From Candidatus Eremiobacter antarcticus (GTDB lineage: Bacteria; Vulcanimicrobiota; Vulcanimicrobiia; Eremiobacterales; Eremiobacteraceae), in the NCBI GenBank assembly GCA_003244105.1, contig QHBK01000003.1:224396-288395 (forward strand): a DNA stretch of 64,000 bases, read 5' to 3'. The notes beneath the pieces are model-generated. The model saw only the letters and a list, made by a program, of their open reading frames with translations, was not told the origin of the DNA and made no database searches. Below, one piece after another: positions 17,856-31,482 of the stretch (positions are counted from its first letter, which is position 1; each line of letters begins with the position of its first letter). The position numbers and the translations under genes are program-made.

Positions 17856-17859
17856 AGAC

Positions 17860-18591
17860 ATGCAAGAGACCGTCGGCAGCCATCCACTATGGCACCTCTC
17901 TTTTTTGCCGCCGCCGTTTGCCACCGTGCACTCGGATACGATCGTCATCACCTGGATCGCGATGGCGCTGGCCCTGCTCATCGTCGGATTGCTGGCGGCC
18001 ACGCATCCCGTGACCGTCGTCTCCAAGCGCTACAGCGTCATGGAGCTGATCGTGAGCTACTTGGCGGAGACGACGACCGGCATCCTCGGCAAGAACGGAG
18101 CGCCGTTCGTGCCGTTCATCATCTCATTGTTCGTGTTCATCCTGTTGCTGAACGAGATCGGGCTCTTTCCATTCATCGGTAGATCGCCCACCGCTGATCT
18201 CAACACTACGGCGGCGTTGGCGATCACCACGATTCTGCTCATTCAAATCGTCGGCGTCCTTCGGCATGGCATCGGGTATTATAGACACCTCGTGATCAAG
18301 CCCATCGTGCTGGGCCTTCTGATGCTGCCGATCACGATCATCGACGAGCTCGCCAGGCCGGTGACGCTTGCCATGCGGCTGTTCGGCAACATCTTCGCCG
18401 GCGAGATATTGCTGATCGTCGTCGCCGTTATCATCAACGCTCACCTGGGGGTGATCTCTACCGCTTCGAACGTCGCGCCGCTCTTCATCTATGTTTTCAA
18501 CTTGTTGATCGGCATCATCCAGGCGGCGGTGTTCACGCTGCTGACCATCGCGTACCTGATCACGCCGACCCAAGAATCTACGGACCACTAA
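17860..18591 (+). CDS. atpB: F1Fo ATP synthase subunit a
   Basis: A 243-residue integral membrane subunit forming the proton half-channels against the c-ring. The essential Arg lies in the conserved helix LARPVTLAMRLFGNIFAGE, and the SPTADLNTTAALA segment is the other hallmark. The ATG at 17860 follows the atpI stop by four bases; an upstream in-frame ATG (17812) lies inside atpI and is not conserved. Confidence 0.95.
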   Translation: MQETVGSHPLWHLSFLPPPFATVHSDTIVITWIAMALALLIVGLLAATHPVTVVSKRYSVMELIVSYLAETTTGILGKNGAPFVPFIISLFVFILLLNEIGLFPFIGRSPTADLNTTAALAITTILLIQIVGVLRHGIGYYRHLVIKPIVLGLLMLPITIIDELARPVTLAMRLFGNIFAGEILLIVVAVIINAHLGVISTASNVAPLFIYVFNLLIGIIQAAVFTLLTIAYLITPTQESTDH

Positions 18592-18603
18592 AGGGAGTAC
18601 ATC

Positions 18604-18888
18604 GTGGAAAACGCAGTTCTCACCGCCTCAGTCATCATCGGCTTTGCGTTGATGGTCGGTTTTGCCGCCTTTGGATCGGCCATCGGCGACGGCATCATCG
18701 GCAGCAAGGCCGTGGAGTCGATCGCGCGCCAGCCGGAAGCGCGTCCTAACATCTTTTTCTTTTATTTCCTCGGCTTCGGCATCTTGGAAGCGTTCCCGAT
18801 CATCGCGATCGCGCTGGCGTTCTTTTTGCTGATCGGCGGCGGCGGTCTGGGCGTGATGACGGCGTTGAAACCGGTTTTAGGTCACTAG
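18604..18888 (+). CDS. atpE: F1Fo ATP synthase subunit c
   Basis: A 94-residue hairpin of two membrane helices, starting at GTG 18604 after AAGGGAG. Helix 1 has the glycine repeat GFAAFGSAIGDG; the polar loop is RQPEARP; the ion-binding carboxylate is E62 in GILEAFPIIA. The residues beside it (Ala-63, Phe-64) do not match the Ser/Thr of Na+-binding c subunits, so proton coupling is likely. The N-terminal segment is a little longer than in E. coli (79 residues). Confidence 0.95.
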   Translation: MENAVLTASVIIGFALMVGFAAFGSAIGDGIIGSKAVESIARQPEARPNIFFFYFLGFGILEAFPIIAIALAFFLLIGGGGLGVMTALKPVLGH

Positions 18889-18893
18889 CACGA

Positions 18894-19325
18894 ATGCTGC
18901 TCTCGATCGACGGCACGTTCCTCATCCAGATCGCGAATTTCATCCTGTTCTGGGTGCTGCTGAACTATCTGTTCGTCGCTCCGACCAGACGCGCGATCGA
19001 GGCGCGCCAACGCTATGTCAGCGGGCTGTACAGCGAGGCCGCTGATTTCGCGGCCCAAGCGGCAGCTCTAAGAGCTCAGGCGGAGGACATCTTGAACGTC
19101 GCGCGGCGCGAAACGCAGGAACGCATGCGCGCGGCGGCTGCACAGGCTTCCGAAGAGGCGCACGGCATCGAACAGCAGGCGCTCAACGAAGCGGCGGCGA
19201 CCGTCCAACTGGCACACGGGACCGTCGCAGCGGAGCGCGCGGAGGCGCTCGCCAAACAGCAGCGGTTTGTTGTCGAGCTCGCGCGCAGCATGGTCGAACG
19301 CGCGACTGCGGTGGAGCACGCCTGA
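18894..19325 (+). CDS. atpF: F1Fo ATP synthase subunit b (first of two)
   Basis: A 143-residue peripheral-stalk subunit: one N-terminal membrane helix (FLIQIANFILFWVLLNYLF) followed by a charged, Ala-rich coiled coil (FAAQAAALRAQAEDILNVARRE onward). It lacks a long C-terminal delta-binding part. It is followed directly by a second, sequence-distinct b-type gene, so the stalk is probably a b/b' heterodimer. Confidence 0.88.
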   Translation: MLLSIDGTFLIQIANFILFWVLLNYLFVAPTRRAIEARQRYVSGLYSEAADFAAQAAALRAQAEDILNVARRETQERMRAAAAQASEEAHGIEQQALNEAAATVQLAHGTVAAERAEALAKQQRFVVELARSMVERATAVEHA

Positions 19326-19829
19326 GTGATCGCGATCAACCCGGAATATACGACCCCGGTCTTCATCGCAAAGGTCGTCGACTTCGTCCTCTTCGTCGGC
19401 GGCATTTATTTCGTGTACACGAAGTACGGCAAACAGGCTTTGGTCGCGCACCAAGAGGCGCAGAACCGGGCGGTCGAAGAGGCGGTTGCAAACCGAGAGC
19501 ACTCGCAAGCGTCGCTTGCGGCCGCGGCTGCAAGCATCGAGCAGGCAAAAGCTGATGCGGTGCGCATGGTGGAAGTAGGTCGTTCTCAGGCCGCGCGTCT
19601 GATCGAAGACGAGCGCAAAGCAGCCGTCGAGCACGCGCAACGCATCGCGGCTCATGCCGCCGGCGAGCTACGGCGCGAACGCTACCGCGTGCGCCGCGAG
19701 CTGTTGGAGGAGACCGTGGAGCAAGCCCACGCGCAGGCGCAGGTCCTCGCGAAGCGGGAGCTGTCTCCGGCCAGGCAAGAAGAGCTGGTCGAAGGCGTCA
19801 TCGCCGGCTTGGAGCGCGCGCATGGCTGA
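19326..19829 (+). CDS. F1Fo ATP synthase subunit b (second of two, b' type)
   Basis: A 167-residue b-type subunit with an N-terminal membrane helix (TPVFIAKVVDFVLFVGGIYFVY) and a long coiled coil. It starts at GTG 19326, immediately after the stop of the first b gene, with no spacing. Tandem b and b' genes are standard in cyanobacteria, chloroplasts and some other phyla. It is the longer of the two and extends toward the delta subunit. Confidence 0.85.
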   Translation: MIAINPEYTTPVFIAKVVDFVLFVGGIYFVYTKYGKQALVAHQEAQNRAVEEAVANREHSQASLAAAAASIEQAKADAVRMVEVGRSQAARLIEDERKAAVEHAQRIAAHAAGELRRERYRVRRELLEETVEQAHAQAQVLAKRELSPARQEELVEGVIAGLERAHG

Positions 19830-19843
19830 GACGCACGCATCGC

Positions 19844-20426
19844 ATGCTTAAGGAAAGCATCGCTCGGCGTTACTCCGCTGCGCTCTTCAGCTTGGCGAAG
19901 GACTCGCACAGCGAGGAGGCCGTGACGAGTGAAATCGACTCGTTGAACGCTCTGCTGCAAGGCGACCCCGAACTGCGCTCTTTCTTCTTGTCGCCGGTCA
20001 TCGACCGGGTTGAGAAAGCGCGCATGCTCAAGGAAGCACTCCAGCCGCACGCGGGGGAGTTGGTGTTGAATTTCATCTTGCTGCTGGTGCGCAAGCGCCG
20101 CGAAAATCTGTTGGCGATGATCGGCCCGCAGATGCACGAGTTCTTGGACCGCCAAGCAGGCCGCGAGACGGCGGCGCTGGCTACGCCATCACCCTTGAGC
20201 GCTGAAGAACTCGCGAGCCTCACGCAGCGGCTCTCGCAACTCTACGACCGCACGATCGTGCCGGAGACGAAGGTCTCCCCGGAGCTGATCGGCGGCATGG
20301 TCATGCAGATCGGCGATCGTTACGTGGACGCCAGCGTCTCCGGGAAGCTGGAAGAGCTGCGCAGGCACCTGTTGGAAAGCGCCGATACTTGGACCGAGAC
20401 ATCGCCGAACGGCAAAGGAACGACTC

Positions 20427-20443
<17 letters not shown>
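19844..20443 (+). CDS. atpH: F1Fo ATP synthase subunit delta (OSCP)
   Basis: A 199-residue subunit joining the peripheral stalk to F1. The N-terminal helical domain begins [17 protein letters not shown] (family R-Y-A-x-A-L-F), with [16 protein letters not shown], and the C-terminal part has the conserved [19 protein letters not shown] (usually G-x-x-V-x-D-x-S-x-x-G-x-L). Its 3' end overlaps atpA by 17 bases. Confidence 0.92.
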
Positions 20444-24304
<3,861 letters not shown>

Positions 24305-24309
24305 CATCT

Positions 24310-24726
24310 GTGGCGGCTCTGACCCACCTCTCCATCATAACGCCCGGCTCCGTCAAATTCGAGGGGAGCGCTGAGATCGTGGTGGCTCCGGGCGCCGCAG
24401 GCGACCTCGGCGCTCTTGCCAACCATGCGCCGCTGTTGACGACGCTGCGAACCGGGGTGGTGCGGGCGACGGTCGCCGACGGGACGACGCGCCGCATAGA
24501 ATATGCCGTCGACGGCGGGCTGATGCAGGTCTTGCCAGACAAGGTGATCATCTTGACCGACCTGGCGCTTGCGCGCGGCGAGGTCGACGTGGAAGAAGCG
24601 CGCCGCGACCTCAAACGGTCGGAAGAGGCTCTCGCCCACAAACGGGGCGGCGACGACGACGCCGAACGCAAAGCCGTGGCTTGGGCGCAGGCCCGGCTCG
24701 ACGTTGCGCAAAGACCAGGAGTCTAG
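24310..24726 (+). CDS. atpC: F1Fo ATP synthase subunit epsilon
   Basis: A 138-residue protein with the N-terminal beta-sandwich (LTHLSIITPGSVKFEGSAEIVVAPGAAGDLGALANHAPLL in parts; the GDLGALANHAPL motif is diagnostic) and a C-terminal helical hairpin (DVEEARRDLKRSEEALAHK, then AWAQARLDVAQR). The start is GTG 24310, 5 bases after the beta stop. Last gene of the ATP synthase operon; murA follows after 32 bases. Confidence 0.95.
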   Translation: MAALTHLSIITPGSVKFEGSAEIVVAPGAAGDLGALANHAPLLTTLRTGVVRATVADGTTRRIEYAVDGGLMQVLPDKVIILTDLALARGEVDVEEARRDLKRSEEALAHKRGGDDDAERKAVAWAQARLDVAQRPGV

Positions 24727-24758
24727 AACACCTAAAGCCCGCCGGCGAGATCAGACTA

Positions 24759-26120
24759 ATGGATTCCCTTGAGGGTCTTCGGACTCGGCTCATGATCGAG
24801 GGTGGCCGGCGCCTCGAAGGCGTGGTCGCTCCGCCCGGCGCGAAAAACGCGGCCCTGCCCATCATGGCCGCCTGCCTTCTGTGCGAGAGCGAAGTCATTC
24901 TGCACCGAGTCCCCAGGATTACGGACGTCGACGTGATGGCTGCGATTCTGGAAAGCCTTGGCGCGCGCGTTCGCGAGCAGCCCGGCGGGACTCTCATCAT
25001 CGACGCCTCGTCGGTCAACTCCCACACCGCGCCGTACGCGCTCGTCAGCAAGCTGAACGCATCGTTCGACGTGACCGGCGCGCTGCTCGGTCGCTTCGGT
25101 CTCGCAGAAGTGCCACGGCCGGGCGGGTGCATCCTCGGCCCGCGCGCCGTCGACATGCACCTTCATGGATTCGAGTCGTTGGGCGCTCGAGTGGACCTCG
25201 AGCATGGGTCTGTCATCGTGTCCGCGCCGGCCTTGCGCGGAGCTCGCATCGCGCTTGCCAAGCCGAGCGTCGGTGCGACCAAAAACGTCTTGCTCGCGAG
25301 CGTGCGCGCTCGTGGCACCACGACGATCGAGAATGCGGCTCGCGAGCCGGAGGTGACCGATCTCGGAGACTTTCTCAACGCCTTGGGCGCTCGCGTTTCC
25401 GGCCATGGCGGTCCGACCATCACCGTCGAAGGCGTGGCCAAGCTGCACGCCTGCGAATACACGATCATCCCCGACCGTTTGGTAGCAGGCACGTACTTGC
25501 TTGCGGGCGCCATCACGTCGGGGGATGTCACGGTCACTGGGGTAGACCCGGTAATGGCGGCCAGCCTGTGCGAGCACCTAACAGCTACGGGCTGCGAGGT
25601 GAGCGCGCAGGGCGTGAGCATCCGGGCGCGGGGAGCACGCAAATGGAAGCCGGTCAACGTCCGAACGGCGCCCTATCCTGGATTTCCCACGGATCTCCAG
25701 CCGCCGTTCGTCGCGTATCTCGCCCTCGCCAGCGGCAGCTCGACCGTGGAAGAGACGATCTTCGACGCGCGCTTTGTGTACGTCGGCGAGCTGCTCCGCA
25801 TGGGGGCGGACATTACGGTCACAGGCCGAACGGCGCGGGTGACGGGAGTGGCGAAGCTGAAGGATGCCGTGGTCGTCGCTCCCGATATCCGTGCGGGCGG
25901 TTCCCTCGTGCTCGCCGCGCTCGCCGCTGAGGGGACAACGGAGATCGGCGGCCTTGAGTATATCGACCGCGGCTACGAATTCCTCGAGGAGCGCTTGGCC
26001 GCTTTGGGCGCGAGAGTCGTGCGAGCGAGCGGCGTGACGCCGATCATGACGCAGCCCGATATCGGCAGCACGATGAAGCTGCCGAGAGTTGTCGCCCCCT
26101 TTCGTTCGCAGTCGCCGTAG
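24759..26120 (+). CDS. murA: UDP-N-acetylglucosamine 1-carboxyvinyltransferase
   Basis: A 453-residue EPSP-synthase-fold enzyme catalysing the first committed step of peptidoglycan synthesis (enolpyruvyl transfer from PEP to UDP-GlcNAc). Active-site residues present: K29-N30 (PGAKNAALP), catalytic Cys C124 in PGGCILGPR, R129, Asp in FPTDLQPPF, Arg in FDARFVYV, and Arg in DIRAGGSLV. One usually invariant position differs: the Arg of the M-R-A-S motif (E. coli R91) is Asn (SKLNASFDV, N100). ATG 24759 is used; ATG 24792 is a possible shorter start. Confidence 0.9.
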   Translation: MDSLEGLRTRLMIEGGRRLEGVVAPPGAKNAALPIMAACLLCESEVILHRVPRITDVDVMAAILESLGARVREQPGGTLIIDASSVNSHTAPYALVSKLNASFDVTGALLGRFGLAEVPRPGGCILGPRAVDMHLHGFESLGARVDLEHGSVIVSAPALRGARIALAKPSVGATKNVLLASVRARGTTTIENAAREPEVTDLGDFLNALGARVSGHGGPTITVEGVAKLHACEYTIIPDRLVAGTYLLAGAITSGDVTVTGVDPVMAASLCEHLTATGCEVSAQGVSIRARGARKWKPVNVRTAPYPGFPTDLQPPFVAYLALASGSSTVEETIFDARFVYVGELLRMGADITVTGRTARVTGVAKLKDAVVVAPDIRAGGSLVLAALAAEGTTEIGGLEYIDRGYEFLEERLAALGARVVRASGVTPIMTQPDIGSTMKLPRVVAPFRSQSP

Positions 26121-27107
<987 letters not shown>

Positions 27108-27179
27108 CCGTCGCTTCCACTCGTTTCTCGCTGCCTGCGCATGCGCGCATGTTCATCGCCTGCGCTAGCTTGAGCCGAC

Positions 27180-29477
27180 GTGCCCGCATTCGCATATAAG
27201 TACCCCGTCGACAAGCTTCTGACCGGCGCTGCACTGGGCAATCTGGCGACGTTCTTGAAGCTGACGCCGCAAAGCGACCTGGGCAGCCTGTGGAGCGCCG
27301 TCGACAACCAGTTCTACTGCGGCCGCTGGGTCACGCATATGTACGTGGACGGCCAGCGCGCCTCGCCGCAAGACACGACCCACGCAGACGCCTACCAAGA
27401 GACCTCGTACGCCTGCGGAAGCTTGCGTGGCCGCAAGCGCATCTTCTTGCCGATGCGTGGTTCGCATCTGCAGATGGTCTACGTCATCGTTGAGGTCGAC
27501 AACCCGACGAATGAGCCGCACACCGTGGCCGTCATGTGCGATCTCCACTACCCGGCCTTCGTCTGGCCGGGCACCTATAAGGTCCCCGATCACGCTCAGC
27601 GCGACAAACGCGTCTCGCACTCCGAAATGGACGGCCTCATCGTGTCAACAACGGTGGGCAGGCCCGATGAAGTCCGCGTCTTCGGCGGCGACGCCGAGCC
27701 CATATCGACATACGCGTCCGATCGCGGATTCTCGCGCACGTACTCGCTCGTGGCTGAACCGCACGGAACGTCCACTGTGGCGTTCGCGCTGGGGATCGGA
27801 AACCGCGGCGAAGCGGATGCCATCATGGCCTACCGAAGCGCCCCAAAAGCTGCGCAAGCGCTTGCGGAGAGCCAGGAGTACTACGAAGCGCTGCGCCGCA
27901 CGGGCTACATCCGCACGCCGGATGCCCTGATCAACCGCGCCATCGACTGGTCCAAAATCAACACCGTTCGCGTGCAGCACCGCTTTCCGGCAGGCTTCGG
28001 GTTCACGAACGACCCCTCGCAGGACATCGTCGTCATCCGCGACGCCGCCTGGTTCGCGCTCGGCTCCGATTATCTGACGCCGGAGTTCTCGCAGCGGCTG
28101 TTCGATTTGATCGCCGAACACGGCATCGAGCCGGGCGGCAAGGTCACCGAGTACATCATGGCGTGCACCGACCCGCCCTTCAAGAGCGATTACGATCTCA
28201 ACATCAACGACGACACGCCGCTCATCGTCTGCGCCGCCTTTCATCACTACGCCGTCACGCACGATCGTGCGGTGCTGGACCGGTTGTGGCCGATGGTCAA
28301 AGGCGCGTGCGACTGGATCATCTCGCAGATGCGGGGTGGTCTCATCATCGCGCACTCCCAAGAAGCAAACGTCTGGGGGATCTCGGGCTGGCGCAATATC
28401 ATCCCGCAAAGCCAGATCAGCGGCGCGGTCACCGAGATCAACGTCGAGTGCGCGCGGGCCCTCATCCTGGCCTCCCAGCTGGCGCGCACCTTGGGCTTGC
28501 GCGAGACGCAAGAGCGCTACCGGACGTCTGCCGACGACCTCACGCTTGCGATCAACCAGCGCCTCATCAGCGAGAAGACGGGCTTCTACGTGCTCAATGT
28601 GGATCCCGAGGGAGAGCCCCACCACGATCTCACCGGCGATCAGATCTTCCCTGTGATCTTCGGCGTCGCCGACGAAGAACGCAAGCGCAAGATCCTGGAG
28701 CTTTTGTATTCGCCCGAGTTTTGGACGCCGTTCGGCGTTCGGACCGTCGGAAAGCATCAGCAAGAGTACGATCCCGACCATGGACTGCAATTGCTCGGCG
28801 GCATTTGGCCGAACCTGACAGCGTGGGTGGCCTACGCCAGCAAGAGCTATTCGCCGCGGCGTCTCGTCTCAGGCATGCGCAACATCTGGAAGATCAGCGA
28901 AGTGGATAATCCCAAGGCCTATCAAAACGTCATGCCCGGATTGTTCCCTGAGCGCTTATCTGGGGAGACGTTCAAGAGCCGCGGCATGGCGATGAGCCCA
29001 TGGGTGCCGCCGACGTATCTGTGGTTGGCCTACGAGGGCCTCTTGGGCTTTGAGCCTTCGCCGGACGGCCTGCGCGTCAACCCGCATATCCCGCACGACT
29101 GGCGCTGGGTCGGCGTCCGCAACGTGCCGATCATGGGGACGTCGATGTCGTGCTTCTATTACCGCCGCACTCTGTACTCATCCATACCGGTCGCGTCGCG
29201 CGGCGACGTCGTGGTGTTGGACGAGGATGTGAGCCGTCACATCGTCTCCAACGCGCCGTTTTCGGTCGCCCTCTCAGACCACGAGCACACGCTCGTGTTC
29301 GTCGGCACCGACGAGGCGGGGACGTATGAGTTGCGGATCGAGCCGCCGCTCGTGGAGCTTGCGCAGACGCACGCCCTCACGCTGAATGCGGGCGACGCTC
29401 GACTGATCCGCTTGCGAAAGGGCGGCAGAAACAAGCCGCGTGCAGGTGCGCTGCACCGTCAGACGGCCGCACCCTAA
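27180..29477 (+). CDS. Six-hairpin (alpha/alpha)6 glycosidase, glycogen-debranching/GH-type
   Basis: A 765-residue cytoplasmic-looking protein (no signal peptide) with an N-terminal beta-sandwich domain (residues about 1-240) and a central (alpha/alpha)6-barrel (about 250-640) typical of amylo-alpha-1,6-glucosidase-like and GH63/GH116-type enzymes, ending in a small beta domain. Segments such as FGFTNDPSQDIVVIRDAAWFALGSDYLTPEFSQRL, GLIIAHSQEANVWGISGW and YDPDHGLQLLGGIWPNLTAWVAYA (each split here from longer runs) line the expected catalytic cleft. The substrate is not identifiable from sequence; an alpha-glucan or host/plant oligosaccharide is likely. The start is GTG 27180. Confidence 0.65.
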   Translation: MPAFAYKYPVDKLLTGAALGNLATFLKLTPQSDLGSLWSAVDNQFYCGRWVTHMYVDGQRASPQDTTHADAYQETSYACGSLRGRKRIFLPMRGSHLQMVYVIVEVDNPTNEPHTVAVMCDLHYPAFVWPGTYKVPDHAQRDKRVSHSEMDGLIVSTTVGRPDEVRVFGGDAEPISTYASDRGFSRTYSLVAEPHGTSTVAFALGIGNRGEADAIMAYRSAPKAAQALAESQEYYEALRRTGYIRTPDALINRAIDWSKINTVRVQHRFPAGFGFTNDPSQDIVVIRDAAWFALGSDYLTPEFSQRLFDLIAEHGIEPGGKVTEYIMACTDPPFKSDYDLNINDDTPLIVCAAFHHYAVTHDRAVLDRLWPMVKGACDWIISQMRGGLIIAHSQEANVWGISGWRNIIPQSQISGAVTEINVECARALILASQLARTLGLRETQERYRTSADDLTLAINQRLISEKTGFYVLNVDPEGEPHHDLTGDQIFPVIFGVADEERKRKILELLYSPEFWTPFGVRTVGKHQQEYDPDHGLQLLGGIWPNLTAWVAYASKSYSPRRLVSGMRNIWKISEVDNPKAYQNVMPGLFPERLSGETFKSRGMAMSPWVPPTYLWLAYEGLLGFEPSPDGLRVNPHIPHDWRWVGVRNVPIMGTSMSCFYYRRTLYSSIPVASRGDVVVLDEDVSRHIVSNAPFSVALSDHEHTLVFVGTDEAGTYELRIEPPLVELAQTHALTLNAGDARLIRLRKGGRNKPRAGALHRQTAAP

Positions 29478-29496
29478 AACCGTGGAGGGCTGCGAT

Positions 29497-29739
29497 TTAG
29501 AGCGGGGGCTTCGAGTTCGACGCGACGAGCGCCATCGTGCGACCGGCCCGCAGTCGCCGGGCCACGAGCGCGCGTGCTCTCACCAAACGCCGGCGCGTGC
29601 GCCGCAACATGCGGCGACGGCCCTGATCGGCGCGACGGCGTAATTGCTTGCCGAACGAGAGCGGCGCGAGGGCCGAGTACGCCGCCGTAAAGGCGACCAT
29701 GAGACCGACAAGAAAAATCTGCTGACGGAGACGCGACAC
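29497..29739 (-). CDS. Hypothetical small membrane protein with arginine-rich tail
   Basis: A possible 80-residue protein on the minus strand in an otherwise empty 345-base gap. Residues about 6-27 form one hydrophobic helix (RQQIFLVGLMVAFTAAYSAL), followed by a strongly basic tail with repeated Arg (QLRRRADQGRRRMLRRTRRR). A GTG at 29739 is the suggested start, without a convincing ribosome-binding site; internal ATG 29703 is an alternative. GC-rich DNA gives Arg-rich shadow frames, so this may be spurious, but no better frame exists in this gap. Confidence 0.3.
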   Translation of the reverse strand: MSRLRQQIFLVGLMVAFTAAYSALAPLSFGKQLRRRADQGRRRMLRRTRRRLVRARALVARRLRAGRTMALVASNSKPPL

Positions 29740-29836
29740 GCTCACGCAGTTTCCGGGGCGTCGTGGGCGCACCTTCTCGGCGTGGACCGGCCCGTCCGTG
29801 TGAAAGCCATTGACCCTGCGCAATGAATCGACAGCG

Positions 29837-30484
29837 ATGATGCTCGTGCGGACGGCCGTCACAGGGACGGACGTCGCGCTTGAGCGCGCAGCCGCGTGCA
29901 TCGCTGCGGGCGGCACGCTCATCTTCCCCACTGAGACCGTCTACGGCATCGGCGCCGCTCCCGAGGACGAGGCTGCCATCGCGCGCATCTACGGAGCCAA
30001 AGGCCGGGTGGCGGACAAGCCGCTGGCACTGCACGTCGCGGACATCGACCAGGCACTGCCTTTCGTCGCGGAATGGACGGTCTGCGCGCAAGCTGCGGCG
30101 GACCTTTTCTGGCCGGGGCCGCTCGCGATCATCGTCAGCCGGCGGCCGGGACGTTTCGAATGCGCAGCCGCCGGATTCGCCACCATTTCAATCCGCCGCC
30201 CGTCGCACACGCTTTGCCGCGCGATGCTGCAAGAGTCCGGCCCAATCGCAGCCACGTCGGCCAACCGCTCAGGGCGTGATGCGTTTGTGGGTGATGAACC
30301 AGGCGTCTCCCTCTTGCCGCAAGCGACGCTTGCCATTTTGGATGGGCCGACCGAGTTCCGCGCGGAAAGCACCATCGTGGACTGCACGGGTTCCGCGCCG
30401 AAAATCGTGCGCAGCGGAGCGATCGCCGCCAGCGTCGTGGCGGAGAAGCTGGGAGCGCTAGCGTCAGCGTCCCCAAGCCTGTGA
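29837..30484 (+). CDS. tsaC: Threonylcarbamoyl-AMP synthase (Sua5/YrdC/TsaC)
   Basis: A 215-residue YrdC-fold enzyme making threonylcarbamoyl-AMP for the t6A modification of ANN-decoding tRNAs. Motifs: GGTLIFPTETVYGIGAA, the KxR/KPL segment (KGRVADKPLALHV), ATISIRRPSH and PIAATSANRSGRDA. It is the short form without the C-terminal Sua5 domain. Tandem ATGs at 29837 and 29840 are the likely start; an upstream ATG (29810) would add nine unconserved residues. Confidence 0.93.
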   Translation: MMLVRTAVTGTDVALERAAACIAAGGTLIFPTETVYGIGAAPEDEAAIARIYGAKGRVADKPLALHVADIDQALPFVAEWTVCAQAAADLFWPGPLAIIVSRRPGRFECAAAGFATISIRRPSHTLCRAMLQESGPIAATSANRSGRDAFVGDEPGVSLLPQATLAILDGPTEFRAESTIVDCTGSAPKIVRSGAIAASVVAEKLGALASASPSL

Positions 30485-31482
30485 CTATGACGCTGACAAA
30501 ACTTGTTGCCCGGTGCGCTCTGGTCACGGCGTCCGTAGCAGCGCTGTGCTTGAGCAGCCGCAGCCCTGCGCTGGCATCGGCGCAGATCGGAAGATTCACG
30601 ATCAATTTCAACGAGGGCGTCTTCCATCGCAACGGCGATTTCGTGATTCCCGGCCGCGTCACGGGCAATTCCCCCGACGGCGATTTCGTGTCCGACCGCG
30701 CGGTCGGCAACTACCAGCGTCAGGACGTCACGCTCATCGGCCACGTCGTGCTGCACCAGCACTTGGCCGCGCAACGAGGGCCCGCCCCGGACGCGATGAC
30801 GCTCACAAGCGACCAGCTTCGCATAAACGGCCAGACGAGGACGTACGCGGCGACGGGAGCGGTGACTGCGGTGCAAGGCAGCCGGACGTTGCAGGCCGGC
30901 TCGATGCAGCTCGACGACCGCACGCACGAGGCGGTGCTGCAGAAGAACGTTCACGTGCGCGAGAACGATCGCCAGATCGACAGCGAAGAGATTCACTACA
31001 ACACGGTGAGCGGAGCGTTGATCATGCCGGTCCCTGTGAGCGGGCGCGGATCCGACGGCGACTTCCGAGCCGACCGCGCAGAAGGGAATCAGCTGGGCGG
31101 CAGGTTCACCTTGATCGGCAACGTCGTGCTGCACCGGGCGTCCGGCGTCGGCCGGGGTACGCTTAAAAATGATCCGCTCACCCTTTGGTGCGACCGACTG
31201 GATGTCGACAACCGCACGAGGATCTCCACGGCGACCGGCCACGTGAGAATCGCGCAAGCCAATCGCACCTTGAGCGGCCCGTACCTGCGGCTGGACGACA
31301 ACACGCACATCGGCACGATGACGGGCGGAGTCCACGGGGAGCAGATCCCTGACCGAACGTTCGACGCCGCGGAGCTCATCTACAACACCGAGACCGAGGA
31401 TTTCAAAGCGCTCGGAGGCGTGCAGGCGACGTTTCCGTATCGCAGGCCTTCGCCGTCCCCGAGCGCGACGCCGCGCAAGTAG
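30481..31482 (+). CDS. LptA/OstA-like periplasmic beta-jellyroll protein
   Basis: A 333-residue exported protein: signal peptide of about 33 residues (hydrophobic CALVTASVAALCL, ending ALASA), then repeated beta-strand units of the OstA_N kind, where motifs such as LTSDQLRINGQTRTYAATGAVTAVQG and LWCDRLDVDNRTRISTATGHVRIAQ (given in two halves of one repeat type) recur, each followed by a second strand set ending in LDDRTHEA or LDDNTHIG. The fold suits LptA-type lipopolysaccharide bridges or LptC. It is roughly twice LptA length, apparently two tandem units. Starts at GTG 30481 overlapping the tsaC stop, or ATG 30487. Confidence 0.65.
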   Translation: MTMTLTKLVARCALVTASVAALCLSSRSPALASAQIGRFTINFNEGVFHRNGDFVIPGRVTGNSPDGDFVSDRAVGNYQRQDVTLIGHVVLHQHLAAQRGPAPDAMTLTSDQLRINGQTRTYAATGAVTAVQGSRTLQAGSMQLDDRTHEAVLQKNVHVRENDRQIDSEEIHYNTVSGALIMPVPVSGRGSDGDFRADRAEGNQLGGRFTLIGNVVLHRASGVGRGTLKNDPLTLWCDRLDVDNRTRISTATGHVRIAQANRTLSGPYLRLDDNTHIGTMTGGVHGEQIPDRTFDAAELIYNTETEDFKALGGVQATFPYRRPSPSPSATPRK

